Shown here in pieces: positions 51,812 through 59,501 of a DNA stretch of 64,000 bases. The notes under the pieces were generated by a model, which had not been told where the DNA came from, made no database searches, and worked only from the letters and a program-made list of their open reading frames with translations. The stretch spans positions 59,564-123,563 of the forward strand of contig CAZHAK010000008.1 in NCBI GenBank assembly GCA_964530625.1, written 5' to 3'. The position numbers were made by a program, and so were the translations under genes. Source of the stretch: JABWCQ01 sp964530625 (GTDB lineage Bacteria > Electryoneota > RPQS01). Positions within the stretch are counted from its first letter, which is position 1. The number at the start of each line of letters is the position of its first letter.

Positions 51812-52789
51812 TTATAATATTGATTTCGTCTTGGTCTTTTGCTCTTGCGCCAATAACTCAAGTTCTTGACTCCTTAAGAGCATAACATGCTGAGGATCTA
51901 TCAGAATATCTGAATCCAAATGCTTATCAAGTTCAAACTCAATGACAAGCGGTCTAAAATCAATCCGCCCATATGGCGCAATACAGTTATAACACAAAAG
52001 GGCTACTTCAAAATCTGAAAGTTGAGCACGTACGATATTTGTATAGAATTTCTTGTTTTCTATTTCTTCAGCTCTTTTGACAAACTTGACAATGTTAAAT
52101 AAGAACCTAAAATAATGCGCTAGATCAGATTGATATTTTTGAAAATAAGATACCCAAACACTACTTACATTTACAATCTCTTCTTTTACGGTCGGTATAA
52201 ACTGATAGTGTGCGTTGTCATCCTTAAACCGCTCATACATTTTCCTTAGACAATCACGTCCTTTAAGGACATTCTGTTGTTGCATTTCGCCGGCTCCGTA
52301 GCCGTCGCCCTCTTCAACAAACGGCAAATCCATTGCATTTACGTTCTGGTTATGTAAACTCAGCATCTGGAAAAACGTTGCTTCAAATTGTTGTCTCCGA
52401 AGAGTCTTGTTCTGCAACTCCATCTGTTGCTTCTGGCCTTCGAGTTCCTTACGGGTAAGCTCTAACTCATTACGTTGTAAAGCGAGGTCTTCGCGTTGCA
52501 ACTGCAACTCTTCTCTTTGCATCAAGATTGCGACAATCAACCCAACAAAAGCAAGCCCAGCAAACAGTGCATTGATTGCACCGAACATATCCCCAAACTG
52601 ACCGCGACGTTCTGCAGAGTCCGAGGCATAAACTATTACAACTGCAGACAACACCCACAACAAAACAATAGCTCCGCCAATCTTGACGAAAAGCCAGAAC
52701 CATTTCTTATCTTCGGGATTGTTATCCACTAATGTGTTGCCAGAAGAGTCATTCACGGCTTTTTCGGCGCAAAATCTTTGACCCACCAT
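51812..52789 (-). CDS. putAbiC-family putative phage abortive infection protein
   Basis: The 325-residue protein matches the putative AbiC-type family: two N-terminal helices ('FWLFVKIGGAIVLLWVLSAVVIVYA', 'FGAINALFAGLAFVGLIVAILM'), a coiled coil ('ELQLQREDLALQRNELELTRK'), 'EATFFQMLSLHNQNV', 'YFRFLFNIVKFV' and 'YTNIVRAQLSDFEVALLCYNCI'. AbiC limits phage in Lactococcus; the mechanism is unknown. ATG 52789 overlaps the 62-residue gene by 37 bases; an in-frame GTG at 52756 overlapping it as GTGA is an equally good start. The gene is more A/T-rich than its neighbours. Confidence 0.85.
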   Translation of the reverse strand: MVGQRFCAEKAVNDSSGNTLVDNNPEDKKWFWLFVKIGGAIVLLWVLSAVVIVYASDSAERRGQFGDMFGAINALFAGLAFVGLIVAILMQREELQLQREDLALQRNELELTRKELEGQKQQMELQNKTLRRQQFEATFFQMLSLHNQNVNAMDLPFVEEGDGYGAGEMQQQNVLKGRDCLRKMYERFKDDNAHYQFIPTVKEEIVNVSSVWVSYFQKYQSDLAHYFRFLFNIVKFVKRAEEIENKKFYTNIVRAQLSDFEVALLCYNCIAPYGRIDFRPLVIEFELDKHLDSDILIDPQHVMLLRSQELELLAQEQKTKTKSIL

Positions 52790-52941
52790 GCAGGGGCGCG
52801 CCCACAGGAGTGAACAAGCAGTTGCATTTCACGCACCATCTCAAGCTTTCGCTCAATGGGAAGCGCGGCAAGCTCGCGTCGGCGCAGTCGTTTCTGCTCT
52901 AGCGATTTCGCTAATCTCTGTTCGTAAGAAAGTGACGCCAT
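52753..52941 (-). CDS. Small helical protein next to the nucleotidyltransferase
   Basis: The 62-residue protein is a basic helix ('YEQRLAKSLEQKRLRRRELAALPIERKLEMVREMQLLVH') with a Trp-Trp tail ('APAWWVKDF'). Small proteins of this pattern occur beside DUF6036-type nucleotidyltransferases, suggesting a two-component toxin-antitoxin-like unit; this is inference. It overlaps the nucleotidyltransferase by 31 bases, so translation is coupled. Confidence 0.65.
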   Translation of the reverse strand: MASLSYEQRLAKSLEQKRLRRRELAALPIERKLEMVREMQLLVHSCGRAPAWWVKDFAPKKP

Positions 52942-53420
52942 TTTTCTATCAGTCCATGTCTTGCAAGAATACTTTCCAATCTTGCTTGGTCAAAAGCTTG
53001 CTCGTCAATAAACATTTCAAGCCTTAGTTTATCCTTTGGCCTGCCTATTTTCAAACAAATTGCCATCAAGTGTTCTGCGGTAACAATTTTAATCTCTTTG
53101 TCTCCGCTTCCCTGGATTTGTGCTTGGGCAAGAGCTTCCGATTCTACGCCCGGCGGTGGCACGATAATCTGCACAGGTACGCCGCCAATATCAACATGCT
53201 CGCCTTTTACATCGTGACCCAATGCACGCAAGCGACCGTGGAAAGGATCTAAGTTTAACAATACGTTTCGCTGTTCAATCGCGACAAAAATATCTACATC
53301 AAACGTAACAAAAGGCTCAACATAGAACAACGCCGCCGATCCGCCAGCAATCGCCCAACCTCCGATGATCCCTTCATTTTGAAGTTGATCAAATGTTTTA
53401 GCTACAAGCGCGTAATCCAT
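52911..53420 (-). CDS. Nucleotidyltransferase-fold protein (DUF6036/AbiEii-like)
   Basis: The 169-residue protein has the minimal nucleotidyltransferase core: 'IAGGSAALFYVEPFVTFDVDIFVAIEQ', with the GG.A motif followed by the Asp-x-Asp metal pair, 'VDIGGVPVQIIVP' and 'IKIVTAEHLMAICLKIGRPKDKLRLEMFI'. It resembles the AbiEii/DUF6036 enzymes of toxin-antitoxin systems. The target is unknown. It starts 3 bases after gyrB stops and overlaps the small helical gene. Confidence 0.85.
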   Translation of the reverse strand: MDYALVAKTFDQLQNEGIIGGWAIAGGSAALFYVEPFVTFDVDIFVAIEQRNVLLNLDPFHGRLRALGHDVKGEHVDIGGVPVQIIVPPPGVESEALAQAQIQGSGDKEIKIVTAEHLMAICLKIGRPKDKLRLEMFIDEQAFDQARLESILARHGLIEKWRHFLTNRD

Positions 53421-53423
53421 CCC

Positions 53424-55361
53424 CTACACATCAATCGCAGTAGCATATTTCGCGTTCTTCTCGATGAATTCGCGGCGGGGTTCGACGGCGTCGCCCATTA
53501 GCATCGAGAAGACGTGGTCGGCGGCGGCGGCGTCTTCGAGCGTGACCAACAATAATGTGCGGTTGGCGGGATCCATCGTAGTCTCCCAAAGCTGGTCGGG
53601 ATTCATTTCACCGAGTCCCTTATAGCGCTGCACCATCACACCCTGCTGTGATCCGCCGAACTCCTTTTGAATGATCGCGTCGCGCTCCACTTCATCCATC
53701 GCGTAGCGCTTTTTCTTGCCCTTGGAAATTCCGTAGAGTGGCGGCTGTGCGATAAATATCCGGCCCTGCTCAATCAGCGGCCGTTGATAGCGAAAGAAAA
53801 ACGTCAACAGCAGCGTGCGAATATGCTGTCCGTCCACGTCCGCGTCGGTCATGATGATGATTTTGCCGTAACGGCACTTCGACACGTCGAAATCTTCTTC
53901 CGTCGCGATGCCCGCGCCGATGGCGGTAATCAACGTGCGCAATTCTTCATTGGCAAGAATTTTGTCCAGCCGCGCCTTTTCGACGTTGATGACTTTTCCG
54001 CGCAACGGCAGAATCGCCTGAAACTCGCGGTTGCGGCCCTGCTTGGCCGATCCGCCCGCCGAGTCACCCTCGACGATATACAATTCGGACTTTTCGATAT
54101 CCTTGGTCGAACAATCCGCGAGTTTTCCCGGTAGACTTCCCGATTCCAGCGCCGTTTTTCTGCGCGTCAAATCGCGAGCCTTGCGCGCCGCTTCACGCGC
54201 GCGCGCCGCCAGAATGGATTTTTCAATCATCTTTTTGGCGTCATGCGGGTGCTCTTCAAAGTATTCACCGAGTTTTTCGTTGACAATCTGCTCGACGATG
54301 CCTTTGATTTCGCTGTTCCCCAGTTTCGTTTTCGTCTGACCTTCAAACTGCGGCTCCTGTACGCGCACCGAAATCACAGCCGTCAAACCTTCCCGCACGT
54401 CGTCACCCGACAGCGACATCTTGTCGTTCTTGAACAGCTTGTTCTTGGCCGCGTAATTGTTGATCGTGCGCGTCAATGCCGCCTTGAATCCGACCAGATG
54501 CGTGCCGCCTTCAACGGTGTGAATGTTGTTCACATACGTCACGATGTTATCCGTATAACCGTCGTTGTACTGCATCGCGATCTCCACCGGCACGCCTTCA
54601 CGGTCGGCGGAAAAATAGATCGGCGCCTTCTGCAGCGGTGTGCGATTCTCGTCAAGATACGACACAAACTCCGCGATGCCGCCCTTGAACTCAAAGGTTT
54701 CTTTGGTGCCGTCGCGTTTATCTTCGGCTTGAATGATCAGTCCGCGGTTCAGATATGCCAACTCGCGCAAGCGCTCGAGCAGCGTGTCGAACATGAACTC
54801 AGTAGCCTTGAAAATCTGCGCGTCGGGCATAAACGTCACCGTCGTGCCGCGACCGCGCGCTTTGCCGAGCTCTTCAACCTTTGATGTCGGAATCCCGCGC
54901 GCGTAACTTTGCTGATAACGCACGCCGTCGCGGATGACTTCGACTTTCAGCCATTCGGAGAGCGCGTTCACGACCGACACACCCACACCGTGCAATCCAC
55001 CGGACACTTTGTAGGAGTCCTTGTCGAATTTTCCGCCCGCGTGCAGAATCGTCATTACGACTTCGAGCGACGATTTCTTTTCAACGGGATGCATTTCGAC
55101 GGGGATGCCGCGTCCGTTGTCACGCACAGTAATAGAACCGTCGGTATTGACGCTCATTTCTATTTCGGTGCAATGCCCGGCCATCGCTTCGTCCACGGAA
55201 TTGTCCACCACTTCGTAAACCAAGTGGTGCAACCCGCGCGATCCGATATCACCGATATACATTGCTGGCCGTTTGCGCACGGCCTCAAGCCCCTTAAGCA
55301 CCGTAATGGACGATGCGCCGTAATCTTTGCTCACTTTACTTTCGAGTATTGTTTCGGACAT
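53424..55361 (-). CDS. gyrB: DNA gyrase subunit B
   Basis: GyrB is the ATPase subunit of gyrase. The 645-residue protein has 'LEAVRKRPAMYIGD', the GHKL ATP-site 'VVDNSVDEAMAGHC' and 'VRDNGRGIPVEMH', 'GGLHGVGVSVVNALS', and the Toprim domain 'EGDSAGGSAKQGRNREFQAILPLRGK' with 'MTDADVDGQHIRTLLLTFFFR'. Length about 640 residues fits the short gyrB type without the insertion found in enterobacteria. It is followed at 3 bases by an accessory nucleotidyltransferase gene and preceded by a toxin-antitoxin pair, all on one strand. Confidence 0.97.
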   Translation of the reverse strand: MSETILESKVSKDYGASSITVLKGLEAVRKRPAMYIGDIGSRGLHHLVYEVVDNSVDEAMAGHCTEIEMSVNTDGSITVRDNGRGIPVEMHPVEKKSSLEVVMTILHAGGKFDKDSYKVSGGLHGVGVSVVNALSEWLKVEVIRDGVRYQQSYARGIPTSKVEELGKARGRGTTVTFMPDAQIFKATEFMFDTLLERLRELAYLNRGLIIQAEDKRDGTKETFEFKGGIAEFVSYLDENRTPLQKAPIYFSADREGVPVEIAMQYNDGYTDNIVTYVNNIHTVEGGTHLVGFKAALTRTINNYAAKNKLFKNDKMSLSGDDVREGLTAVISVRVQEPQFEGQTKTKLGNSEIKGIVEQIVNEKLGEYFEEHPHDAKKMIEKSILAARAREAARKARDLTRRKTALESGSLPGKLADCSTKDIEKSELYIVEGDSAGGSAKQGRNREFQAILPLRGKVINVEKARLDKILANEELRTLITAIGAGIATEEDFDVSKCRYGKIIIMTDADVDGQHIRTLLLTFFFRYQRPLIEQGRIFIAQPPLYGISKGKKKRYAMDEVERDAIIQKEFGGSQQGVMVQRYKGLGEMNPDQLWETTMDPANRTLLLVTLEDAAAADHVFSMLMGDAVEPRREFIEKNAKYATAIDV

Positions 55362-55385
55362 ATTATAACTCTTAATGATGGTTTA

Positions 55386-55778
55386 TTAGTCGTGTTCCGG
55401 ATTGACTTGACCAATCATCTTATCTGCTAATTTTACGAACTTTTCCGCCCACAGCACGGCATCGCGTGCTTGCGCTTCTGTTGCTTTTGCCGCGCGAGCA
55501 TAATCGCTGGCGTTTCGCAGCTCATATGCGTTCTAAAATTTTTGGTGGAATTCGGACGGCACAATTCCGGGCTTTGCGAACTCGCGTCCAAACGCTGAAA
55601 TTACACCCAAGTGCTTGCTGAAACTCAGTTCTTTTTGAAGCAACAGCGCTGACGCGACGTGAAACATCGCGTAGTATGCGCGCGACGCCGCGTAGCCCCA
55701 ATAGTTTAGGAGTAAGAGATCTTTAGCAGCTCGTAGGCTTTCTTTGGCTTCGGCTACCGCTTCAAACTCTCCCGACAT
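55386..55778 (-). pseudogene. HEPN-domain gene with an in-frame amber stop
   Basis: The frame from 55778 encodes a HEPN protein like its paralogue at 56777-57178 ('ASRAYYAMFHVASALLLQKELSFSKHLGVISAFGREF'). At 55533-55535 a TAG ends it after 'VPSEFHQKF'. The same frame then continues without any shift as 'NAYELRNASDYARAAKATEAQ' and 'AVLWAEKFVKLADKMIG' to a TAA at 55386. These are the C-terminal HEPN helices, including the position of the active-site R-x-x-A-D-Y. It is thus a nonsense-mutated gene or, less likely, a read-through product. The start shares a base with the MNT stop. Confidence 0.85.
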
Positions 55779-56098
55779 CAGATCTGCACTCCTTCACGTC
55801 TCACATTTAACAACAACGACGACTTGTGCGACAAGTAACGTTGTTCTGCCATGAACACGCAACTTACCACCGTATCGAATTTGAGCGACAGATCAGCCGT
55901 TAGCTTGCTTGTCGCATCCAATTCATCGGGTTCGTTAACTTCCCCCGCCAGCACCACAAGCACATCAATATCCGAATCCTCTTCGGCGTCGCCGCGGGCT
56001 TGCGAACCGAACAGCACGAGCTTACTGAGTCGCTCGCCATAGTGCGCGTCGAGCGTTTCACGAAGCTCGTCTAAGATTGGTTTTAGTCTTGGATTCAT
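55778..56098 (-). CDS. MNT-domain nucleotidyltransferase, antitoxin-type, copy 1
   Basis: The 106-residue protein has the minimal nucleotidyltransferase motif 'LVLFGSQARGDAEEDSDIDVLVVL' with both metal-binding Asp residues. In MNT/HEPN modules such proteins add AMP to the HEPN ribonuclease and silence it. ATG 56098 follows the stop of the YdjM-like gene by one base. Its HEPN partner directly downstream carries an amber stop, so this antitoxin may now be unpartnered. It is clearly paralogous to the MNT at 57175. Confidence 0.9.
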   Translation of the reverse strand: MNPRLKPILDELRETLDAHYGERLSKLVLFGSQARGDAEEDSDIDVLVVLAGEVNEPDELDATSKLTADLSLKFDTVVSCVFMAEQRYLSHKSSLLLNVRREGVQI

Positions 56099-56099
56099 G

Positions 56100-56771
56100 T
56101 CAAATTGCCACTCTTCTCTTGTCCAACCACCCCGCAATACCACAGATAACGAGATACATAAAAAATCCGGTGACGGCCATGGTTTGTCCGCTGGGCGGGG
56201 GTTGTTGCGATACGGTGGTCAGAGTAAACACCAACAGCAACACAACGCACAAAACAAAAATTCCAAACCGTCCGCGCTTGCCATCGGGTTTGGTCGCGCG
56301 TAAATAAATCCACAACCCGCCAAGCAACAAGCTCGCTTCGAGCGCAACAGTCGCGGCCATGCTGTTCCACAACCCGAATCCGACTTTGTGTGAGTCGCCC
56401 AAGCTCAGCGGCAAATCAGGCCGATGCACCAGCAGATCCAAAAACCAATGCGACAACGTGACCGCGCCCATAATCAGCGCCGCTTTCGTGCCACGCAAGG
56501 ATTTGAACATCGGCAACCACATCACGAGCACGTACACCAACAATCCCCACACAACAGACATCAGCAGACTGTGCGAATAGGGATACGAAATAAAGTTCAA
56601 CGGGCTTGCTTCCGTGTAACCCGGATGAATCTCCACCTGCTCAAGTCCGGCCATGACAAACGCCGTCCACAGAATATCCACAACCTGCGATGCGGCAAAC
56701 AACCAGCCTAACGAAATCTTCGGCTCAATTTTCTTCGCGGCAAGCGCAACTCCGTAGTGTCCGATGAACAT
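56100..56771 (-). CDS. YdjM-like membrane-bound metal-dependent hydrolase family protein
   Basis: The 223-residue protein has about six helices and the YdjM family pattern: 'MFIGHYGVALAAKK' with a conserved His, 'AASQVVDILW', 'YPYSHSLLMSVVWG' and 'LSHWFLDLLVHRPDLPL', placing His and Asp residues at the membrane face. The enzymatic activity is not known. It lies between the two MNT/HEPN pairs on the same strand with gaps of 1 and 5 bases. Confidence 0.85.
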   Translation of the reverse strand: MFIGHYGVALAAKKIEPKISLGWLFAASQVVDILWTAFVMAGLEQVEIHPGYTEASPLNFISYPYSHSLLMSVVWGLLVYVLVMWLPMFKSLRGTKAALIMGAVTLSHWFLDLLVHRPDLPLSLGDSHKVGFGLWNSMAATVALEASLLLGGLWIYLRATKPDGKRGRFGIFVLCVVLLLVFTLTTVSQQPPPSGQTMAVTGFFMYLVICGIAGWLDKRRVAI

Positions 56772-56776
56772 GCTAC

Positions 56777-57178
56777 CTACTCCCCTTCCTCTACATCGGC
56801 CACATCACCCAATCGCTCGTCCGCCAGCGCAACGAAGCGTTCGGCGTGTTCAACTAACATTCTACTTTCCTGCTCATCGATATCAACAATAAAATCATAG
56901 TCAGCTCTATTGCGACGCTGAAACCCCTTTATAAGCAATTCGTGGTAAATAGCTGGCACACGGTCGTCAAGCACAATCTCTCGTCCGAACGCACTGATGA
57001 CCGCGCTATGTTTGCTATACTTTAATTTCCGCTTCAACAGCATTGCACAGGCGATATGAAACATCGCATAGTATGCACGAGAACATGCGGAACGATAGTC
57101 TCCGTCCTCAACACACAATCGAGCTGTTCTTGTTTCGCGTTTGGCTTGTAACAAAAGTTCTATTTGCTCTTTTGTCAA
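56777..57178 (-). CDS. HEPN-domain protein, toxin-type, copy 2
   Basis: The 133-residue helical protein has the HEPN pattern 'SACSRAYYAMFHIACAMLLKRKL', 'SKHSAVISAFGREIV' and 'FQRRNRADYDF'. HEPN proteins of this type are often ribonucleases paired with MNT nucleotidyltransferases; the R-x4-H motif is here R-N-R-A-D-Y, the variant seen in the group with a partner MNT. The ATG overlaps the MNT stop by 4 bases. This copy is intact, unlike its paralogue at 55386-55778. Confidence 0.88.
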   Translation of the reverse strand: MTKEQIELLLQAKRETRTARLCVEDGDYRSACSRAYYAMFHIACAMLLKRKLKYSKHSAVISAFGREIVLDDRVPAIYHELLIKGFQRRNRADYDFIVDIDEQESRMLVEHAERFVALADERLGDVADVEEGE

Positions 57179-57492
57179 ATCGAGTAGCCTTCGCTTCTAA
57201 TTGCGCTGAAAAGTGATCCGCGGTCTGAACCAAGTCGTTCATCTGACGCAAAGATACACGAAATTACAATATTGTTCGAAAGTGAAATCTCGGCTGTCGT
57301 CGATATCGTAAATTCTTCTTCATCAAACGGCACAACATGTCCTTTCAACACCACCAGCACGTCATAATCCGAATCGGGATCATTGTCACCGCGTGCGCGT
57401 GAGCCGAACAAGACGAGTTTAACCAAGCGGTCTCCGTAAAGCTTACGAAGTCGTTGATTCAGCTCTTGTAATACTTGATCTTGATTTGACAT
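57175..57492 (-). CDS. MNT-domain nucleotidyltransferase, antitoxin-type, copy 2
   Basis: The 105-residue protein has 'LVLFGSRARGDNDPDSDYDVLVVL' with the Gly-Ser and Asp-x-Asp catalytic core. Both this and copy 1 end in similar 'R(R/S)EG(V/Y)(Q/S)I' residues. It is the first gene of an intact MNT/HEPN pair and probably neutralises the HEPN toxin by adenylylation, by analogy with characterised pairs. Confidence 0.9.
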   Translation of the reverse strand: MSNQDQVLQELNQRLRKLYGDRLVKLVLFGSRARGDNDPDSDYDVLVVLKGHVVPFDEEEFTISTTAEISLSNNIVISCIFASDERLGSDRGSLFSAIRSEGYSI

Positions 57493-57564
57493 GTTATCTA
57501 ACTCAAAAGCACTCGCCGCGCGGGCGCACCCATTTTGAGGCGCCCGCGCAGCGACAATTCAAAC

Positions 57565-57596
57565 TTCGCCGTTGTGGGTCTCCAGACCCGCAATGG
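57565..57596 (-). repeat. GGGTCTGGAGACCC palindrome, family C, copy 2
   Basis: The exact reverse complement of the 32-base element at 43721-43752. It lies in the gap between the MNT gene and the AsnRS-like gene. A GC-rich inverted repeat (GCGCGGGCGC near 57517 and GCGCCCGCGC near 57539) precedes it. Confidence 0.8.
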
Positions 57597-57605
57597 CAAC
57601 GCGGC

Positions 57606-58730
57606 TTATGCTTCTACGAGATGTCCTTCTCTGGCCGCTTCCATTTCTGCAACGCTTGTCGCATGTTGGAAGTTGGCGAACGTCACGGGGAAGGCGTCGA
57701 TTTCTTCAATCGTGGCTTTGCCGACGAGCGATTGCAAAATACGGTTCATGCCGAAGCCGCAACCCGCGTGCGGCAGCGCGTGAGTCGAAACCTGCTCGAT
57801 ATACGGCGCGAAGTCGGCAAGCACTGAGGCTTCCACGTCGCCTTCGGTCACGTTCTTGCCTGCGCGCGCGAACCACTCGAAGCGGCGCGACACGAGATGC
57901 TCGAACATCAAGCTGTTGGTCAAACGCTCTTTCAAAAGATCAAGCAAGTGCAAACGCACCGCCGCGCCGACCGATTCACCGCTGCCCGGCAAGATAAGAT
58001 CCGCGCTGTCAATCCGGCCCTTGCCGTCGGGGAACATGTTAAAGAACTTAATCACGCGCAACTCTCGGCCTTCAAGTTCGGGATGTTCCCACATCGGATC
58101 GGGGAACTTCGTCATAAACACAGGTCCGAACATTTCAGCGAGTTTGAGTTCCTGCCAGTGCGTGAAATCCATTCCCCACTGAATAGACTCACCGTCTTTC
58201 TGCAAGACTTCAATCGCTTCGTCGTAGGTCAGCCGCGCGAACGGCGTGGTCGCCCACTTGTGCAGCTTCTTTGAGTGCGCTTTGCTGATGCCGAGTTCGT
58301 TTGCGTGCGCGCTGACGTTTGAGGCGAGCGCTTGCACGAATCCTTGAATTTCGTTCAGCAGCGCGGCATAGAGTTCCGTCTGTTCGCCCGTGAATTCGAT
58401 TTCATGCAGGGAGAACTCCATGCAGTGCCGGCCGTCGGACGGATTGTGACGTTCACCGCGAAAACTTCTGCCGACCGTAAACGTTTTAGGAAAGAGTCCC
58501 AGCGCGCCTTCGAGATGGAGCTGTCCGGTTTGCTTTAAGAACACAGGCTGCGCGGCCCAATTCAAACTTGAATCGAGCGACGCTTCCATCAAAGAATCCA
58601 CAAATTCGCAGGCTCCCGACGCGCGCACCATGGAAGGAACTTCGACATAGTGATATCCGCGTGCCCACCAGTGACAAAAGCTGGTTTGGGTGCAATGGTG
58701 CCACAACTTGATTTGTTGTTCGAGTGTCAT
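57606..58730 (-). CDS. AsnRS-like class II synthetase core without anticodon-binding domain
   Basis: The 374-residue protein is the class II catalytic core of the Asp/AsnRS group. It shows 'FLKQTGQLHLEGALGLFPKTF' with the 'GRSFRGERHNPSDGRHCMEFSLHEIEF' motif 2 region, 'WGMDFTHWQELKLAEMFGPVFMTKFP', 'DSADLILPGSGESVGAAVR' and a motif 3 'GCGFGMNRIL' with its Arg. The N-terminal OB-fold anticodon-binding domain of true AsnRS (about 100 residues) is missing. The usual 'GGSQRE' is 'GAAVRL', so specificity has probably changed. It may make asparagine or another aminoacyl-adenylate product, as shown for archaeal paralogues; this is inference. An AAGGAG site precedes the ATG. Confidence 0.82.
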   Translation of the reverse strand: MTLEQQIKLWHHCTQTSFCHWWARGYHYVEVPSMVRASGACEFVDSLMEASLDSSLNWAAQPVFLKQTGQLHLEGALGLFPKTFTVGRSFRGERHNPSDGRHCMEFSLHEIEFTGEQTELYAALLNEIQGFVQALASNVSAHANELGISKAHSKKLHKWATTPFARLTYDEAIEVLQKDGESIQWGMDFTHWQELKLAEMFGPVFMTKFPDPMWEHPELEGRELRVIKFFNMFPDGKGRIDSADLILPGSGESVGAAVRLHLLDLLKERLTNSLMFEHLVSRRFEWFARAGKNVTEGDVEASVLADFAPYIEQVSTHALPHAGCGFGMNRILQSLVGKATIEEIDAFPVTFANFQHATSVAEMEAAREGHLVEA

Positions 58731-58768
58731 GATCGTACTCCTTGTTTCTAACCGTGAAAAATTTCGGT

Positions 58769-58821
58769 GCGGCTCACTGTCCGCGCCATTCCGAATACTA
58801 AGTGACGGCTCACAGTCCGTC
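58769..58821. repeat. Two small GC hairpins, family D, upstream of the AsnRS-like gene
   Basis: GCGG-CTCACTGT-CCGC (58769-58784) and GACGG-CTCACAGT-CCGTC (58804-58821) are adjacent and share the CTCAC(A/T)GT centre. A further stem GCAGGC/GCCTGC follows (58844-58858). With the REP element they fill the 219-base gap between the RAYT and AsnRS-like genes. Confidence 0.6.
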
Positions 58822-58900
58822 GTTACTTACCGGTAAACCCGGAGCAGGCCCTGCCTGCGTTTTTTGTTTTTGTGGGGTTTCTTTCGTTTAAGTTTGAGTT

Positions 58901-58945
58901 TCGCCGAGCGGGGATTTAGCGAAGCGGTTCCCCGCCGGAATCTGG
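58901..58945 (+). repeat. REP element, family B, copy 2, downstream flank of RAYT
   Basis: TCGCCGAGCGGGGATTTAGC, GAAGC and GGTTCCCCGCCGGAATCTG. It ends 4 bases before the RAYT stop codon and is in inverted orientation to the copy on the other side of the gene. Confidence 0.92.
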
Positions 58946-58949
58946 AAAG

Positions 58950-59450
58950 CTATTTAATTTGATGCCCAAGAGGTTCTACTTCAACAATTCCAGGTCTTTC
59001 ATAAAAATAAAACCCCGCGCTTGACCAGTTCCAATCCTCGCTCCGCTCAACAAGCCCTTTTTTGACCGGATTTTGGTGCATGTAATTCAATTTTGTATGA
59101 GCGGCGTTTAATCCTGGCACAAGCACGTCATCGTATGTTGGACGCCAAAGGGAAAGCTTCTTCGGATAAGCGTCAGGCTTGACCCGCAATGATGTCATTC
59201 GTTTGAAGCCGCCGACTGCATCAGAAACCGGATTGCCGTCCAATTCTTGTCTAAGCAACGCATGAAGATGATCGGGCATTAAAACATATCCCCGACAAAT
59301 CAAATCGTACTTTGCTCTAAAGTTCTCAAACCATTGAAGGATTGCTTCGCATTCACTTGCGGTCTTGAACCATGCGCCTCGTTCAAGAGTAACAACTGTA
59401 ACAAAATGAAGACTGCCTGCAAACGCATATTGCTCATGCCTTCTTCGCAT
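58950..59450 (-). CDS. REP-associated tyrosine transposase (RAYT, Y1 HUH family)
   Basis: The 166-residue protein belongs to the IS200/IS605-related RAYT group. It has 'FVTVVTLER', the HUH pair His61/His63 in 'YVLMPDHLHALLR', and the catalytic Tyr123 in 'TKLNYMHQNPVKKGLV', then the typical 'WNWSSAGFY'. RAYTs cut and join single-stranded REP elements and are thought to spread them. It is flanked on both sides, within a few bases, by inverted REP copies. The further REP copies at 16656 and 59871 support past activity. The gene is complete. Confidence 0.95.
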   Translation of the reverse strand: MRRRHEQYAFAGSLHFVTVVTLERGAWFKTASECEAILQWFENFRAKYDLICRGYVLMPDHLHALLRQELDGNPVSDAVGGFKRMTSLRVKPDAYPKKLSLWRPTYDDVLVPGLNAAHTKLNYMHQNPVKKGLVERSEDWNWSSAGFYFYERPGIVEVEPLGHQIK

Positions 59451-59455
59451 TACAC

Positions 59456-59501
59456 AGATTCCGGCGGGGAACCGCTACGCTAAATCCCCGCTCGGCGAGT
59501 C
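59456..59501 (-). repeat. REP element, family B, copy 3, upstream flank of RAYT
   Basis: The reverse complement reads TCGCCGAGCGGGGATTTAGC, GTAGC and GGTTCCCCGCCGGAATCTG. It lies 6 bases upstream of the RAYT start and also forms the 3' end of the next gene. Confidence 0.92.
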
